From Paracoccaceae bacterium (GTDB lineage: Bacteria > Pseudomonadota > Alphaproteobacteria > Rhodobacterales > Rhodobacteraceae), in contig JASBTX010000009.1 of the NCBI GenBank assembly GCA_030148225.1, positions 1-64,000 of the forward strand: 64,000 nt of DNA, given 5' to 3'. Every line of letters starts with the position of its first letter. Position 1 is the first letter of the stretch. A program made the translations under genes and the position numbers. The notes beneath the pieces are model-generated. The model was given only the letters and a program-made list of their open reading frames with translations. It was not told the origin of the DNA and did not search any database. Positions 33,954 to 44,618 of the stretch are shown piece by piece.

Positions 33954-35101
33954 TATGACCTCGGCATGCCCAGCACATGCTCGGCAAGATAGGACAGGAT
34001 CAGGTTGGTCGAAATGGGCGCCACCTGATAAAGCCGGGTTTCGCGGAATTTGCGTTCGACATCGTATTCCTCGGCAAAGCCGAACCCGCCATGTATCTGG
34101 ACGCAGGCATTTGCCGCCTCGAATGAGGCATCGGCAGCCAGAAGTTTGGCCATGTTGGCCTCGGCCCCCGGGTTCTGGCCGGCCTCGTAAAGGCGCAGTG
34201 CCTCGTCGACCATCAGCGCACTGGCGCGCATATTGGCATAGGCACGGGCGACGGGAAACTGCACGCCCTGATTGGCCCCGATGGCGCGGTCGAAAACCAC
34301 CCGCTCACCTGCGTATGTCACGGATTTGTCGATGAACCACCGGGCGTCGCCCACGCATTCGGCAGCGATCAGGATACGCTCGGCGTTCATTCCAGACAGG
34401 ATATAGCGAAAACCCTTGCCTTCCTCTCCGATCAGATTTCGCGCCGGTACGCGCAGATTGTCGAAAAACACCTCTGTCGTCGCGTGGTTCATCATTGTCC
34501 TGATGGGGCGGATCGTCAGGCCATGGCCAAGGGCATCGCGCAGATCAACAAGGATCACCGACAGGCCAGCCGTCTTTTTCGCGCCTGCCTCGCGGGGGGA
34601 CGTGCGCGCCAATAGCAGCATCAGGTCAGAATGCTCTGCACGGCTGGTCCAGATTTTCTGTCCATTGATGACGAAATCATCGCCATCGCGCGTGGCCGTC
34701 GTCTTTAGCGCGCCGGTATCGGTGCCGTTGGTGGGTTCGGTCACACCAAATGCCTGCAGGCGCAGCGCACCGGACGCGATCCGGGGCAGGTATTCCTGTT
34801 TTTGTTCCGCGGACCCATGCCTGAGAAGTGTACCCATCGTGTACATCTGCGCATGGCATGCCGCGGCGTTGCAGCCTTGGGCTTGCATTTCCTCAAGTAT
34901 CGCGGCGGCGGCGGACAGGGGCAGGCCCGCGCCGCCAAATTCCTCGGGGATCAGCACAGACAGCCACCCGGCATCGGTTAGCGCCTGCACAAATTCCGTG
35001 GGATAAGATTTTGACCGGTCCAACTCACGCCAGTACTTGCCCGGAAAGTCGCTACATAGTCTGGCGATGGCGTCGCGCAGCTCCGCATAGTCGTTTCGCA
35101 T
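33950..35101 (-). CDS. acyl-CoA dehydrogenase
   Basis: A 383-residue FAD enzyme of the acyl-CoA dehydrogenase family. It shows SVLIPEEFGGAGLPLSAAAAILEEM, FGVTEPTNGTDTGALKTTATRDGDDFVINGQKIWTSRAEHSD, the FAD-contact stretch GEGKGFRYILSGMNAERILIAAECVG, and IHGGFGFAEEYDVERKFRETRLYQVAPISTNLILSYLAEH. The usual YRDAR...EGT motif near the C-terminus is replaced by RETRLYQVAPIS, as in a subgroup found with CaiB genes. It forms an operon with the CoA-transferase. Confidence 0.92.
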   Translation of the reverse strand: MRNDYAELRDAIARLCSDFPGKYWRELDRSKSYPTEFVQALTDAGWLSVLIPEEFGGAGLPLSAAAAILEEMQAQGCNAAACHAQMYTMGTLLRHGSAEQKQEYLPRIASGALRLQAFGVTEPTNGTDTGALKTTATRDGDDFVINGQKIWTSRAEHSDLMLLLARTSPREAGAKKTAGLSVILVDLRDALGHGLTIRPIRTMMNHATTEVFFDNLRVPARNLIGEEGKGFRYILSGMNAERILIAAECVGDARWFIDKSVTYAGERVVFDRAIGANQGVQFPVARAYANMRASALMVDEALRLYEAGQNPGAEANMAKLLAADASFEAANACVQIHGGFGFAEEYDVERKFRETRLYQVAPISTNLILSYLAEHVLGMPRSY

Positions 35102-35190
35102 TCGCCGTCCCCGGTAAGATCGGCGTCAGTCTAGGCTGCGATTCCGGAAATGAACAGGCAGGGTGTGCCGGAACACTTTTGCCTTTCTGT

Positions 35191-36756
35191 TCAGCGCTGG
35201 GCTGCGAATATGCCCGATGCCAACAGCGCGGGCAGTCGGCGGGTTTTGAACCGTCTGAGCGTTGTGGCCGCCCATTCCGGCCCGATCTCTGCCGTATTGA
35301 GCTTGCGCCGGACGGTGGGTTCGGACTGATATCTTTTGGCTAGCGCCAACAGCGCTGATGCGTGGTCTTCGGGCGCGTTCCCATCGATCGCAGTGGCACA
35401 GAGACCGTCGATCAACCCCAGCCTGAGCGCGGAACCCAGACAGGCCGAGGCCAGATAGACACGCCCGTCCGGGACAAGACGTTCGCTCAGGAATTCACGG
35501 TTCGTCGGTTGGGTCAGTGAAAGCGTGTCATTGTCAGTGACATCGACCGGGCAAAGCGGCTCGGCCAGCGGCACCACGTGGCCCAATGCGATCAGATCAT
35601 CAAGCGCCGCCAGAATTGCGGGCAACGCCTCGTCTGGCGTGGTGGTATGTTGCATCACCGCGTCAAATCGGCATCCATCCCCGGCCAGCAATCGTAGCAA
35701 CGCCCGATACGGCGCGCGACGCAGGTCGATCCGGCGCCGTCCAAGGGGTTGAACAGGTTTGACCTTTTGTCCCGAGGGCAACGCACCAAAGCGCATCGGG
35801 CCGAGGCAGTCGGTAATATGTCCGGGGTCGGACGTACAGGTGCCGCGGGCATAGACATCCCACCGGAAACCTTCATTCCGGATAAAGCTCGACAGCGCCT
35901 CTCGCTCGGTCGGGTCGTCGATGACCTCCAGCACTGGGGAAAAGCGTCGTGAGAGAAGGTTTTCAGGATTGTTCCGGTCAGGTCTGGCCGATCCGGCATA
36001 AGAAAACCCGAGCAGACCATATGTTGATGCGGTATCGGCAAAGAACTGCGGCTCAAAGGCGCTGTTGCCGAATTCGTGCAACAGGTACGCCAGGTCGCGC
36101 TGGCCGATTTTGTCGACACGCCGCTTTGCGGTTGGGTGGTCCTGAAAAAATTTTGCATTCAGCTCGGCAAGGTCCTCCAGCACCGCCAGACCTTCGGGCA
36201 CGGTCTGAGCGATTCCCCTCCCGCTCTTGCGGCCATGGCTGCGCATGACCTTCCAAAGCGGGATCAGTTTGGCCGCGCCCGGCATGGCGTTGTAACACTG
36301 ATACAGGATGCAACGCGGCCCGGCATGACGGTCAATGAAATCATGAATTTCTTCGCGGACATTCTGACCAACCCAGCTGTAGATGCCGTGCAGGGTGATG
36401 AAGTCAAACTCAGGGAAAGGCCGGCCCAGTGCCTCGGCAAACGAACAATCCAGAAAGGTCACGTTGTTCAGCCCGGCGCGCGCAGCGCTTTGGCGGGCAT
36501 TGTCGATATGTTCGGGATTGATATCGATGCCCCAGAAACGCGCATTCGGGAAACTCGCGGCCAGCATGTTGACGGTCACGCCGTTTCCGCAGCCCAGATC
36601 GACATAGCTGAATGCGCTGTCAGCAGCGGGCGGCCGAAAGCCTGCCCGGGCGGCAATGTATGACAGTAATGTCGGCGACTGATATTCGAAAAACCCCCAT
36701 GTATAGGGCAGTTCCAGCACATATCCGCCAGCCTCCGTATCTTCGGCGACCGTCAT
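35191..36756 (-). CDS. SAM-dependent methyltransferase with regulatory domain
   Basis: A 521-residue protein. The N-terminal Rossmann methyltransferase (about 40-200) has motif I YVDLGCGNGV (51-60), WGIDINPEHIDNARQSA, NVTFLDCSFAEAL and FDFITLHGIYSWV. The rest (about 210-510) matches the large 'methyltransferase regulatory domain' arrangement, with NAKFFQDHPTAKRRVDKIGQRDLAYLLHEF and a helical C-terminus of LPALLASGIF type. The substrate is unknown; a polypeptide or small amine is possible. The gene overlaps the kinase/dioxygenase fusion by four bases, so the two very likely share a pathway. Confidence 0.82.
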   Translation of the reverse strand: MTVAEDTEAGGYVLELPYTWGFFEYQSPTLLSYIAARAGFRPPAADSAFSYVDLGCGNGVTVNMLAASFPNARFWGIDINPEHIDNARQSAARAGLNNVTFLDCSFAEALGRPFPEFDFITLHGIYSWVGQNVREEIHDFIDRHAGPRCILYQCYNAMPGAAKLIPLWKVMRSHGRKSGRGIAQTVPEGLAVLEDLAELNAKFFQDHPTAKRRVDKIGQRDLAYLLHEFGNSAFEPQFFADTASTYGLLGFSYAGSARPDRNNPENLLSRRFSPVLEVIDDPTEREALSSFIRNEGFRWDVYARGTCTSDPGHITDCLGPMRFGALPSGQKVKPVQPLGRRRIDLRRAPYRALLRLLAGDGCRFDAVMQHTTTPDEALPAILAALDDLIALGHVVPLAEPLCPVDVTDNDTLSLTQPTNREFLSERLVPDGRVYLASACLGSALRLGLIDGLCATAIDGNAPEDHASALLALAKRYQSEPTVRRKLNTAEIGPEWAATTLRRFKTRRLPALLASGIFAAQR

Positions 36757-38678
36757 GTCAGCGCCCAGGCGACCAGCTTGCGGACATCGCTATCCAGCGT
36801 GCTGCCCGAGGGATCGGGCAGGCGCAGGCGATCCTGCGACCGGAAGTTCTTGTGATCCGAATACCACGGGCGCTGATAGACGAGGCTAAGGATGGGGCGA
36901 ATCTGTGTGCTGTGATTTGCCAGCCCCTGATGAAACAGCCGTGAATCCATCAGATAACACGCGCCCGTACCAACCAGCGGATCGGCATGCGCCACATCCG
37001 CATAGTTTGAATATCCTTTCCGATGACTGCCCGGCCACAAACGTGTTGTACCGGTTTCACCGGTCAGCGGGATCAGCGGAATGATCAGCGCAATCGAAAA
37101 GCTGGGCAGATCATGGCCCGGCATCTCGGCGAAAAGGGGGGGATTGTCGCGATGAACACTCTGATCACCGGCACCGGGTGCCGAGGCCACCGCCGTCACG
37201 CTGCCGAGGATCAGATCGTCAGACAACAACGACCGCAACAGGGGCAACAAAAACGGCGATGCCAAGAGAGATGGCCGCGCCAGCTCATCCTCAAGTGTCG
37301 GTGTCACCATGAAGCGGCGATCCCCGACCCTTAGCGCTGCTCCCTGATCTATATCTTTTTGAAACGATTGAATTTCCTGCTGAAACCGTGTCAGGCAATC
37401 CGCGATCAGCCCGGGATCGAATACATCCCTGAGGACAAGCGTGCCAAATTCATCAAAGCGTTTTGTGGCCTTGTCCAGAGTGTCCGACTTCCATTCACCG
37501 GCTGATCGTTCTGCGTCTGAAAGGGTCAGGTCGAACGGGCCGAGATTTTGGCGAGCGTTTTCATCTTTTGGATTGCCGGGTGCCGGGGTGCTGGCACCTC
37601 CCGCGATGCGACGGGCCCGCGCGCTCCGACCCGCGCGGCGAAATGCTTGCCCGATGCCATCTGCCCGGTCCGGTTCACGGGTGGCCAGCAACTCGGTCAG
37701 GTCAAAGAGGTCGGAAATCCGCCGACGGACATTGCGCTTGATCGCGCTGCGCGAGGTTTTGCTCTCGACCCGGTAGGGCGCAAAAGCAGAGATATAGTGC
37801 ATGACGCCCGCAATCGAACTGGCACGCAGACAATCATCCAGATCACCCTTGGCAAAAGGGCTTTCCGCAAATGCCTGTCGATAAGCCTTCAGCGCCCGGG
37901 CGTCGCGCATGGTTGACGGGTTTTCGAATTCCGATCCCGCATCCAGCGCCCGGTGAACGCGGCGCGCGCCGCTGAACTGGGCATGCAGCGAAAAACCGGG
38001 CGGCGCCCATATCGCCTCATCCCAGTCAAAAATCACGATTGACCCGTCATCCCTTGCGGCCACATTGCGGGATCTGAGGTCACAGTGGTTGATCGTTGGC
38101 GGCAGGGCGTCGGCGCGGTCGAACAACGGCATCAGCAGGGGGCCAAGCGCGTGAAATACGGTGTAATAGCCCGCAACGGAAGCCGGGCTGAAATACCGGA
38201 AAGGGTTTCCGGGATTGGCGTCATCCCCGGTATCGGACGCCGCGGCGATCAGCGCCAGAAAGTTGCGATACGCCGCGCCGCAGGTCAGATGCGGCAGTTC
38301 ATCCGCCAGATCGGTATTGCCAAATGCGCGCACCTGCAGGCCACCATAGCAGGACAGAAGTGCGGTCTTTAACCCCTCATCCAGCGATCCACTCAGCACC
38401 GTCGCGTTGAAATCGGCATAGAGAAACAGACCACGCTCGGCCTGTGCATGGAGGAGGTGCGGGACGCAGTCACCCCCCACCGCCGACAGGGTGACAAGGT
38501 GGCGGCCTTGGCGGGCAGTCTCGTTGAACGCGACCTTGAGGTAACATGCACCATCTTTGGTCTCGATCCGATAGGTCCGTGCCCAAGGATGGTTGGTTAT
38601 CTGCTGATACGACTTTATCCCGACGTGCTCTGACGCCCAGGCAATCGCCTCTTCCTCGGAAAATCTGCTCTTGAGCAC
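36753..38678 (-). CDS. fusion of APH-type kinase and phytanoyl-CoA dioxygenase
   Basis: A 641-residue two-domain protein. The N-terminal domain (about 1-330) is an aminoglycoside/choline/hydroxylysine-kinase-like fold: Lys48 in CYLKVA, the catalytic loop HCDLRSRN (His198, Asp200, Asn205) and the metal-binding FDWDEA (Asp218). A basic, Ala/Gly/Pro-rich linker (about 340-375) leads to a PhyH-family Fe(II)/2-oxoglutarate dioxygenase. Its iron ligands are His509 and Asp511 (HRDNPP) and His583 (DSRLFHQG), with Arg594 for 2-oxoglutarate. Both active sites look intact. The pairing suggests oxidation and phosphorylation of one small substrate, perhaps an amino alcohol or phosphonate. This is the oddest gene of the region. 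Confidence 0.85.
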   Translation of the reverse strand: MLKSRFSEEEAIAWASEHVGIKSYQQITNHPWARTYRIETKDGACYLKVAFNETARQGRHLVTLSAVGGDCVPHLLHAQAERGLFLYADFNATVLSGSLDEGLKTALLSCYGGLQVRAFGNTDLADELPHLTCGAAYRNFLALIAAASDTGDDANPGNPFRYFSPASVAGYYTVFHALGPLLMPLFDRADALPPTINHCDLRSRNVAARDDGSIVIFDWDEAIWAPPGFSLHAQFSGARRVHRALDAGSEFENPSTMRDARALKAYRQAFAESPFAKGDLDDCLRASSIAGVMHYISAFAPYRVESKTSRSAIKRNVRRRISDLFDLTELLATREPDRADGIGQAFRRAGRSARARRIAGGASTPAPGNPKDENARQNLGPFDLTLSDAERSAGEWKSDTLDKATKRFDEFGTLVLRDVFDPGLIADCLTRFQQEIQSFQKDIDQGAALRVGDRRFMVTPTLEDELARPSLLASPFLLPLLRSLLSDDLILGSVTAVASAPGAGDQSVHRDNPPLFAEMPGHDLPSFSIALIIPLIPLTGETGTTRLWPGSHRKGYSNYADVAHADPLVGTGACYLMDSRLFHQGLANHSTQIRPILSLVYQRPWYSDHKNFRSQDRLRLPDPSGSTLDSDVRKLVAWALT

Positions 38679-38759
38679 GCGGACCTCATTCGGTGTTCGC
38701 GTCGTGGCTAGCAGAATATTCTGTCCAAAATATGGAGGTCAGGCAGCCTTGTTCTTGCC

Positions 38760-40573
<1,814 letters not shown>

Positions 40574-40591
40574 AAAGGCGACGTTTGTCTT

Positions 40592-41443
40592 ATGGATAAG
40601 TCCGATTTCACCCTGCCGCCGCTTGAATGGATCCGGGCATTCGAGGCTGCGGCGCGGCTGGGCAGTTTTACAGAGGCCGCGCGCGAAACCGGGCTGACGC
40701 AATCGGCAATCAGCCAGCGTATCGCGCATCTTGAGCGGGCATTGGGTACCATGCTTTTTCATCGGCGAGCGCGCGCTATATCGCTGACGCTGGAGGGTGA
40801 GGCTTGGTTGCCCTATGTCCAGACGTCGCTGGACGGGCTGCGCGACAGCTCCGAGGCGCTTTTTGGGATCGGGCGCGCTCGCCTGACGATTTCGGCCAGT
40901 CAGTCGGTCATCGCGCTCTGGCTTTTGCCCCGTCTGGCCGGGATGCGTGCGGCAATAGACGCACCGATATCGGTTCAGACACTGGTGTTGGGCGCGCATC
41001 AGAGCCCGCCAGAGGGGATCGTCAGCATCCGCTATGGTACAGGCGATTGGCCGCATCGCTACAAGGCGCAGCTTTTTGCCGAGGAGATCGCGCCCCTCGT
41101 ATCACCCGAACTGATATCCGCCGGGCAGGACTGGATGTCGCTGCCCAGAATTGCATTTTCGGGCCCGCGACCGGGCTGGAACGAGTGGACCGCCCGGTTC
41201 GGGGTGCCGACGACACCCGTCGCGAGGCTGCGATTTGATACGTTTCAGCCCGCGCTGGACGCGGCGCGGGCAGGGCAGGGCGTTGTTCTTGCGTCTTTGC
41301 CCCTCAGCCAGACCGATATTGCGGCGGGCAATCTCGTCCGGGTGGGTGATGACATCCTCAGTCATCATGCCAGCTATTGGATGATCGCTGATCGCGACGC
41401 CATATCCCAGAGCCAATGGGATCGCCTCTGCGCGTTGTTTTGA
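40592..41443 (+). CDS. LysR-family transcriptional regulator (GcvA-like)
   Basis: A 283-residue regulator. The N-terminal winged helix reads LPPLEWIRAFEAAARLGSFTEAARETGLTQSAISQRIAHLERALGTMLFHRR, close to GcvA-type members. The remaining two-lobed effector domain runs from about residue 95 (RLTISASQSVIALWLLPRL). It is divergent from tmpA, and LysR regulators commonly control the adjacent divergent operon; the effector may be the phosphonate or its betaine product. Confidence 0.92.
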   Translation: MDKSDFTLPPLEWIRAFEAAARLGSFTEAARETGLTQSAISQRIAHLERALGTMLFHRRARAISLTLEGEAWLPYVQTSLDGLRDSSEALFGIGRARLTISASQSVIALWLLPRLAGMRAAIDAPISVQTLVLGAHQSPPEGIVSIRYGTGDWPHRYKAQLFAEEIAPLVSPELISAGQDWMSLPRIAFSGPRPGWNEWTARFGVPTTPVARLRFDTFQPALDAARAGQGVVLASLPLSQTDIAAGNLVRVGDDILSHHASYWMIADRDAISQSQWDRLCALF

Positions 41444-41479
41444 ATGCGAAAGCGAACCTGCCAGCGGTCGGAACCAGTT

Positions 41480-42634
41480 TCAGCCAGTCAGCCGTTTTCC
41501 CAGCCGCTTCAACATCCTGCAACAAAGTTCCAACTGTTCCAGCGACAGATATTCATCGGGTTTGTGCGCCTGCTCGATCGAGCCCGGCCCACAAACGACA
41601 ACATGCATACCAAGACGCTGAAAGAGGCCCGCCTCAGTGCCAAAGGACACAACACCGGTTGAGTTATTGCCGGTCAGTTCGGCAACCAGCGCCCGCGCCT
41701 GATTTTCGGGCATCGGCAGCAGCCCCACGACGTCTCCGATGGTTTCGGTCACGATATCCGCGTCGGGCCGGATGCGCCGCATCTCTGGCAACAGTTTTTC
41801 ATCTCGATAGCGGGCAAGCGCCGATGTCACGTAGGTCGCGTCCGATGGCTGTACCGGGCGCATTTCCCAATCCAGTTCGGCCTTGCCGACGATCACGTTA
41901 TGCGCGACGCCGCCCGCGACCCGCCCGACATTGATGGTGGTCCATGGTGGCGAAAACGGGCTTTGGGCGGGCGCACGCGCTTTCAACTCTTCGCGCAGCT
42001 CAAGAAGCCTGCCGATGTAGCGCGCGGCGTATTCCGCCGCATTCACACCTGCCTCGGGCAGTGATCCGTGCCCTTCAAGGCCAGTGAACCGCGTGGTGTA
42101 TTCGCAGCAACCCTTGTGCCCCTCGATGATCCGCATCTCGGTGGGTTCGCCCACGATGGCAACGTCGGGCAGGTGCTCTTCATCTTCCAGCACGGCGACG
42201 AGGTTCTGTGCACCCAGACATCCCGTTTCCTCGTCATGGGTAAAGGCGAAGTGCAGCGGTTGCTGCAAATCGTCATGCTGAATTTCGGCGGCGAGGGCGA
42301 GGGTGGCAGCGACAAATCCCTTCATGTCACAGCTGCCCCGCCCATAAAGCCGCCCGTCACGCGACGTCATGATGAAGGGATCGCTGGACCAGTCCTGATC
42401 CTGAACCGGGACAACATCCGTGTGCCCCGACAACATAACGCCGCCGGGTATATCAGGGCCGAGCGTGGCAAAGAGATTGGCCTTGGTCCCGCTTGCATCC
42501 GGCATCACCCGGCAACGCGCGCCCATGGCCGTCAGCCGGTCGTCCAGATAGGCGATGATCTCGAGATTGGGCGCGGTTGAAATCGTGGGAAAGGCGATCA
42601 GATCGTCAAGGATGCTGACTGCGCGCTCCAGCAT
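41480..42634 (-). CDS. ArgE/DapE-family deacetylase
   Basis: I start at MLERAVSILDDLIAFPTIST (42634), sharing bases with the previous stop (TGATG). The 384-residue M20 metallopeptidase has metal motifs SGHTDVVPVQ, GRGSCDMKGFVAA, THDEETGCLGAQ and VGEPTEMRIIEGHKGCCEYTTRFTG, then FGTEAGLFQRLGMHVVVCGPGSIEQAHKPDEYL. This is the acetylornithine deacetylase type, which removes N-acetyl groups from amino acids in the cytoplasm. Coupled to a DoeA-like M24 hydrolase, it may act on an acetylated diamino acid such as acetyl-diaminobutyrate rather than in arginine synthesis. Confidence 0.85.
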   Translation of the reverse strand: MLERAVSILDDLIAFPTISTAPNLEIIAYLDDRLTAMGARCRVMPDASGTKANLFATLGPDIPGGVMLSGHTDVVPVQDQDWSSDPFIMTSRDGRLYGRGSCDMKGFVAATLALAAEIQHDDLQQPLHFAFTHDEETGCLGAQNLVAVLEDEEHLPDVAIVGEPTEMRIIEGHKGCCEYTTRFTGLEGHGSLPEAGVNAAEYAARYIGRLLELREELKARAPAQSPFSPPWTTINVGRVAGGVAHNVIVGKAELDWEMRPVQPSDATYVTSALARYRDEKLLPEMRRIRPDADIVTETIGDVVGLLPMPENQARALVAELTGNNSTGVVSFGTEAGLFQRLGMHVVVCGPGSIEQAHKPDEYLSLEQLELCCRMLKRLGKRLTG

Positions 42635-43818
42635 CAGGGTTTTACGAACATCTGGCGCGGGCGGTCGCAGAAACACTCAGCCGGGCCGGTTTCCCTGATC
42701 AGGATGGATTCGGTGATTTCAAGCCCCCAATCATCCATCCAGAGACCGGGCATGAAATGAAATGTCATACCCGGTTCCAGAATGGTTTGATCTTCGGTTC
42801 TGAGCGATATCGTGCGTTCCCCCCAATCGGGCGGATAGCTGAGCCCGATGGGATAGCCGCAGCGCGCGCCACGTTCGATGCCCGCACGCTCGAGCGGGGC
42901 GGCGAGGGCATCGGCAATATCTGCCGCACGGTTTCCGGCACGCGCGGCGTCAAGCCCGGCCTCGAGCCCCTCGACAAGCGCGGCCTCGGCTGATTTCAGG
43001 AACGCTGGCGGTTCGCCCAGAAATACGGACCTGCAGAACGGCACGTGATAGCGGCGAAAACACCCGGCCAGTTCGAAAAACGTGCATTCACCTGACTGGA
43101 ATGGTCGTCCGTCCCATGTCAGATGCGGCGCAGCGGCATCGCTGCCCGATGGTAGCAGCGGCACGATGGCGGCGTAGTCGCCCCAGTCTTCGCCGACACC
43201 CGAAATCGCGTCGTGGTAGATTTGTGCGACAAGTTCATTTTTTCTGAGCCCGGGTTCGATGCGTTCGATCACCCCGTCGATCACGTGTTCGGCGATACGG
43301 GCCGCGCGGCGCATCAGATCGATCTCTTCGTCGGATTTGATGCCGCGCTGCCAGTTGACCAGCGCGGTCGCATCAATCAGTTCCGCTCCCGGCAGTTCCT
43401 TCAGCAGTGTCAAATGCGCCTTGGCCGAATAATAGTAGTTTTCAAGCTCTACACCGATGCGGCTGTCGGCATGGCCGTATTCCCTGATCACCCGTGCGAG
43501 GTCCTGCATGGCGTGCCGCTCGGTCGACTGAACGAAATTGTCGGCATAGCCATGTACACGGTCAGCACCCATCCAGACGGTTCTGAGCGCGCCATTGGCA
43601 TCCTGCCCGCGCCCCCACCAGACAGGATCGGCATCCAGAAATATCAGCGCCCCCTGATGGACATAAAAGGACCAGCCTTCGTATCCGGTCAGCCAGGCAA
43701 TATTTGAGGGGTCCTCGACAAAGAGGAGATCCAGCCCCGCCGCCGACATGGCGTGCCGCGTCTTGTCGAGACGGCGCTTGTATTCTGCGTCGGAAAAGGC
43801 GGGATCAGGATGGGGCAT
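42634..43818 (-). CDS. M24-family hydrolase, ectoine hydrolase (DoeA)-like
   Basis: A 394-residue creatinase/aminopeptidase-P-fold protein. The N-terminal domain (about 1-150) has DLLFVEDPSNIAWLTGYEGWSFYVHQGALIFLDADPVWWGRGQDANGA. The C-terminal pita-bread domain has LLPSGSDAAAPHLTWDGRPFQSGECTFFELAGCFRRYHVPFCRSVFLG and EPGMTFHFMPGLWMDDWGLEITESILI. Several usual metal ligands are replaced (FELAG in place of a DxG run), as in DoeA ectoine hydrolases. With the coupled deacetylase it would form a two-step ectoine-type route, though the classical partner DoeB belongs to another family. Confidence 0.72.
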   Translation of the reverse strand: MPHPDPAFSDAEYKRRLDKTRHAMSAAGLDLLFVEDPSNIAWLTGYEGWSFYVHQGALIFLDADPVWWGRGQDANGALRTVWMGADRVHGYADNFVQSTERHAMQDLARVIREYGHADSRIGVELENYYYSAKAHLTLLKELPGAELIDATALVNWQRGIKSDEEIDLMRRAARIAEHVIDGVIERIEPGLRKNELVAQIYHDAISGVGEDWGDYAAIVPLLPSGSDAAAPHLTWDGRPFQSGECTFFELAGCFRRYHVPFCRSVFLGEPPAFLKSAEAALVEGLEAGLDAARAGNRAADIADALAAPLERAGIERGARCGYPIGLSYPPDWGERTISLRTEDQTILEPGMTFHFMPGLWMDDWGLEITESILIRETGPAECFCDRPRQMFVKP

Positions 43819-43952
43819 CGGGCCGGTCTCGCGGATACATCATATGGGTAGGGCGGCGGGTTTGCAGCCGATGCGATCACGCCCAAGCCGATAAAGCAAG
43901 CCAAACTTCGCGCACCTACGCGCCCCGCAAGCGGATGTCCAAAGCGGACCCC

Positions 43953-43969
43953 AAGTTGATGCTCAACTT
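43953..43969. terminator. hairpin at the end of the phosphatase gene
   Basis: AAGTTGA-TGC-TCAACTT forms a 7-bp stem with a 3-base loop right at the stop codon of the HAD gene (43968). It marks the end of the leftward Phn operon. No T-run follows. The rest of the 149-bp gap to the M24 gene shows nothing. Confidence 0.4.
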
Positions 43970-44618
43970 AGCGCGCCAGTATTTGGCTCACCAGTCGGGG
44001 TAGATCCTCAAACCTGTCAAAGCTTTCAGCGTGCGGAATATCGTGGACCGGGCTGTGGCGATAGCCGGATGTGAAGAGCAGGAAAGGCACACCGGCGCGT
44101 TTGGCTGTCTCGGCATCGACCTCGCTATCGCCGACATAGAGGCGCGGTCCTTCGCCGAGTTCTTCGAATGCGGCGAGAAGGGGCGCGGGGTTGGGCTTGC
44201 GGGCGATGGGATTGTCACCGCCCCAAATACTGGAAAAGTAATGCATGATCCCAAGGTGTCCCAGCACGGCCTTGCAGGGCTGTAGAAGTTTATTGGTGCA
44301 GATGCCGAGCCGATGACCGGCGGCCAGTTGCTCCAGCGCCGGGATGACACCTGGATAGGTTTCCGTCAGCGTTACAGCATCGTCGTACCGGGCGATGATA
44401 TCAGCCAGAAGAACCTCTTGCATGTCGTCAGGAATGCTGCGGGCCTTTCGCATCTTTTCGACGAATACCCCTATGCCGTTGCCGATGAATGACCGTGTTT
44501 CCTCGAGCGAGATCGGTTCTGCATCGACGGTCGCAAGGCAGGCATTCGCGATGGCATTGATGTCCCGGGCGCTGTCGATGAGTGTGCCGTCGAGATCAAA
44601 GACGATACGCGCGCTCAT
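43968..44618 (-). CDS. gph: HAD phosphatase, phosphoglycolate-phosphatase-like
   Basis: A 216-residue HAD-superfamily phosphatase. Motif I is VFDLDGTLIDS (nucleophile Asp8), followed by a helical cap (about 16-80). Motif II is ICTNK; the motif III lysine is in ARKPNPAPL; motif IV is YVGDSEVDAETAKRAGV. The size and cap match phosphoglycolate phosphatase and related enzymes. It overlaps the HAD-IIA gene by four bases and is the last gene of the phnDCEE operon, so it probably strips phosphate from an imported or intermediate compound. Confidence 0.88.
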   Translation of the reverse strand: MSARIVFDLDGTLIDSARDINAIANACLATVDAEPISLEETRSFIGNGIGVFVEKMRKARSIPDDMQEVLLADIIARYDDAVTLTETYPGVIPALEQLAAGHRLGICTNKLLQPCKAVLGHLGIMHYFSSIWGGDNPIARKPNPAPLLAAFEELGEGPRLYVGDSEVDAETAKRAGVPFLLFTSGYRHSPVHDIPHAESFDRFEDLPRLVSQILAR

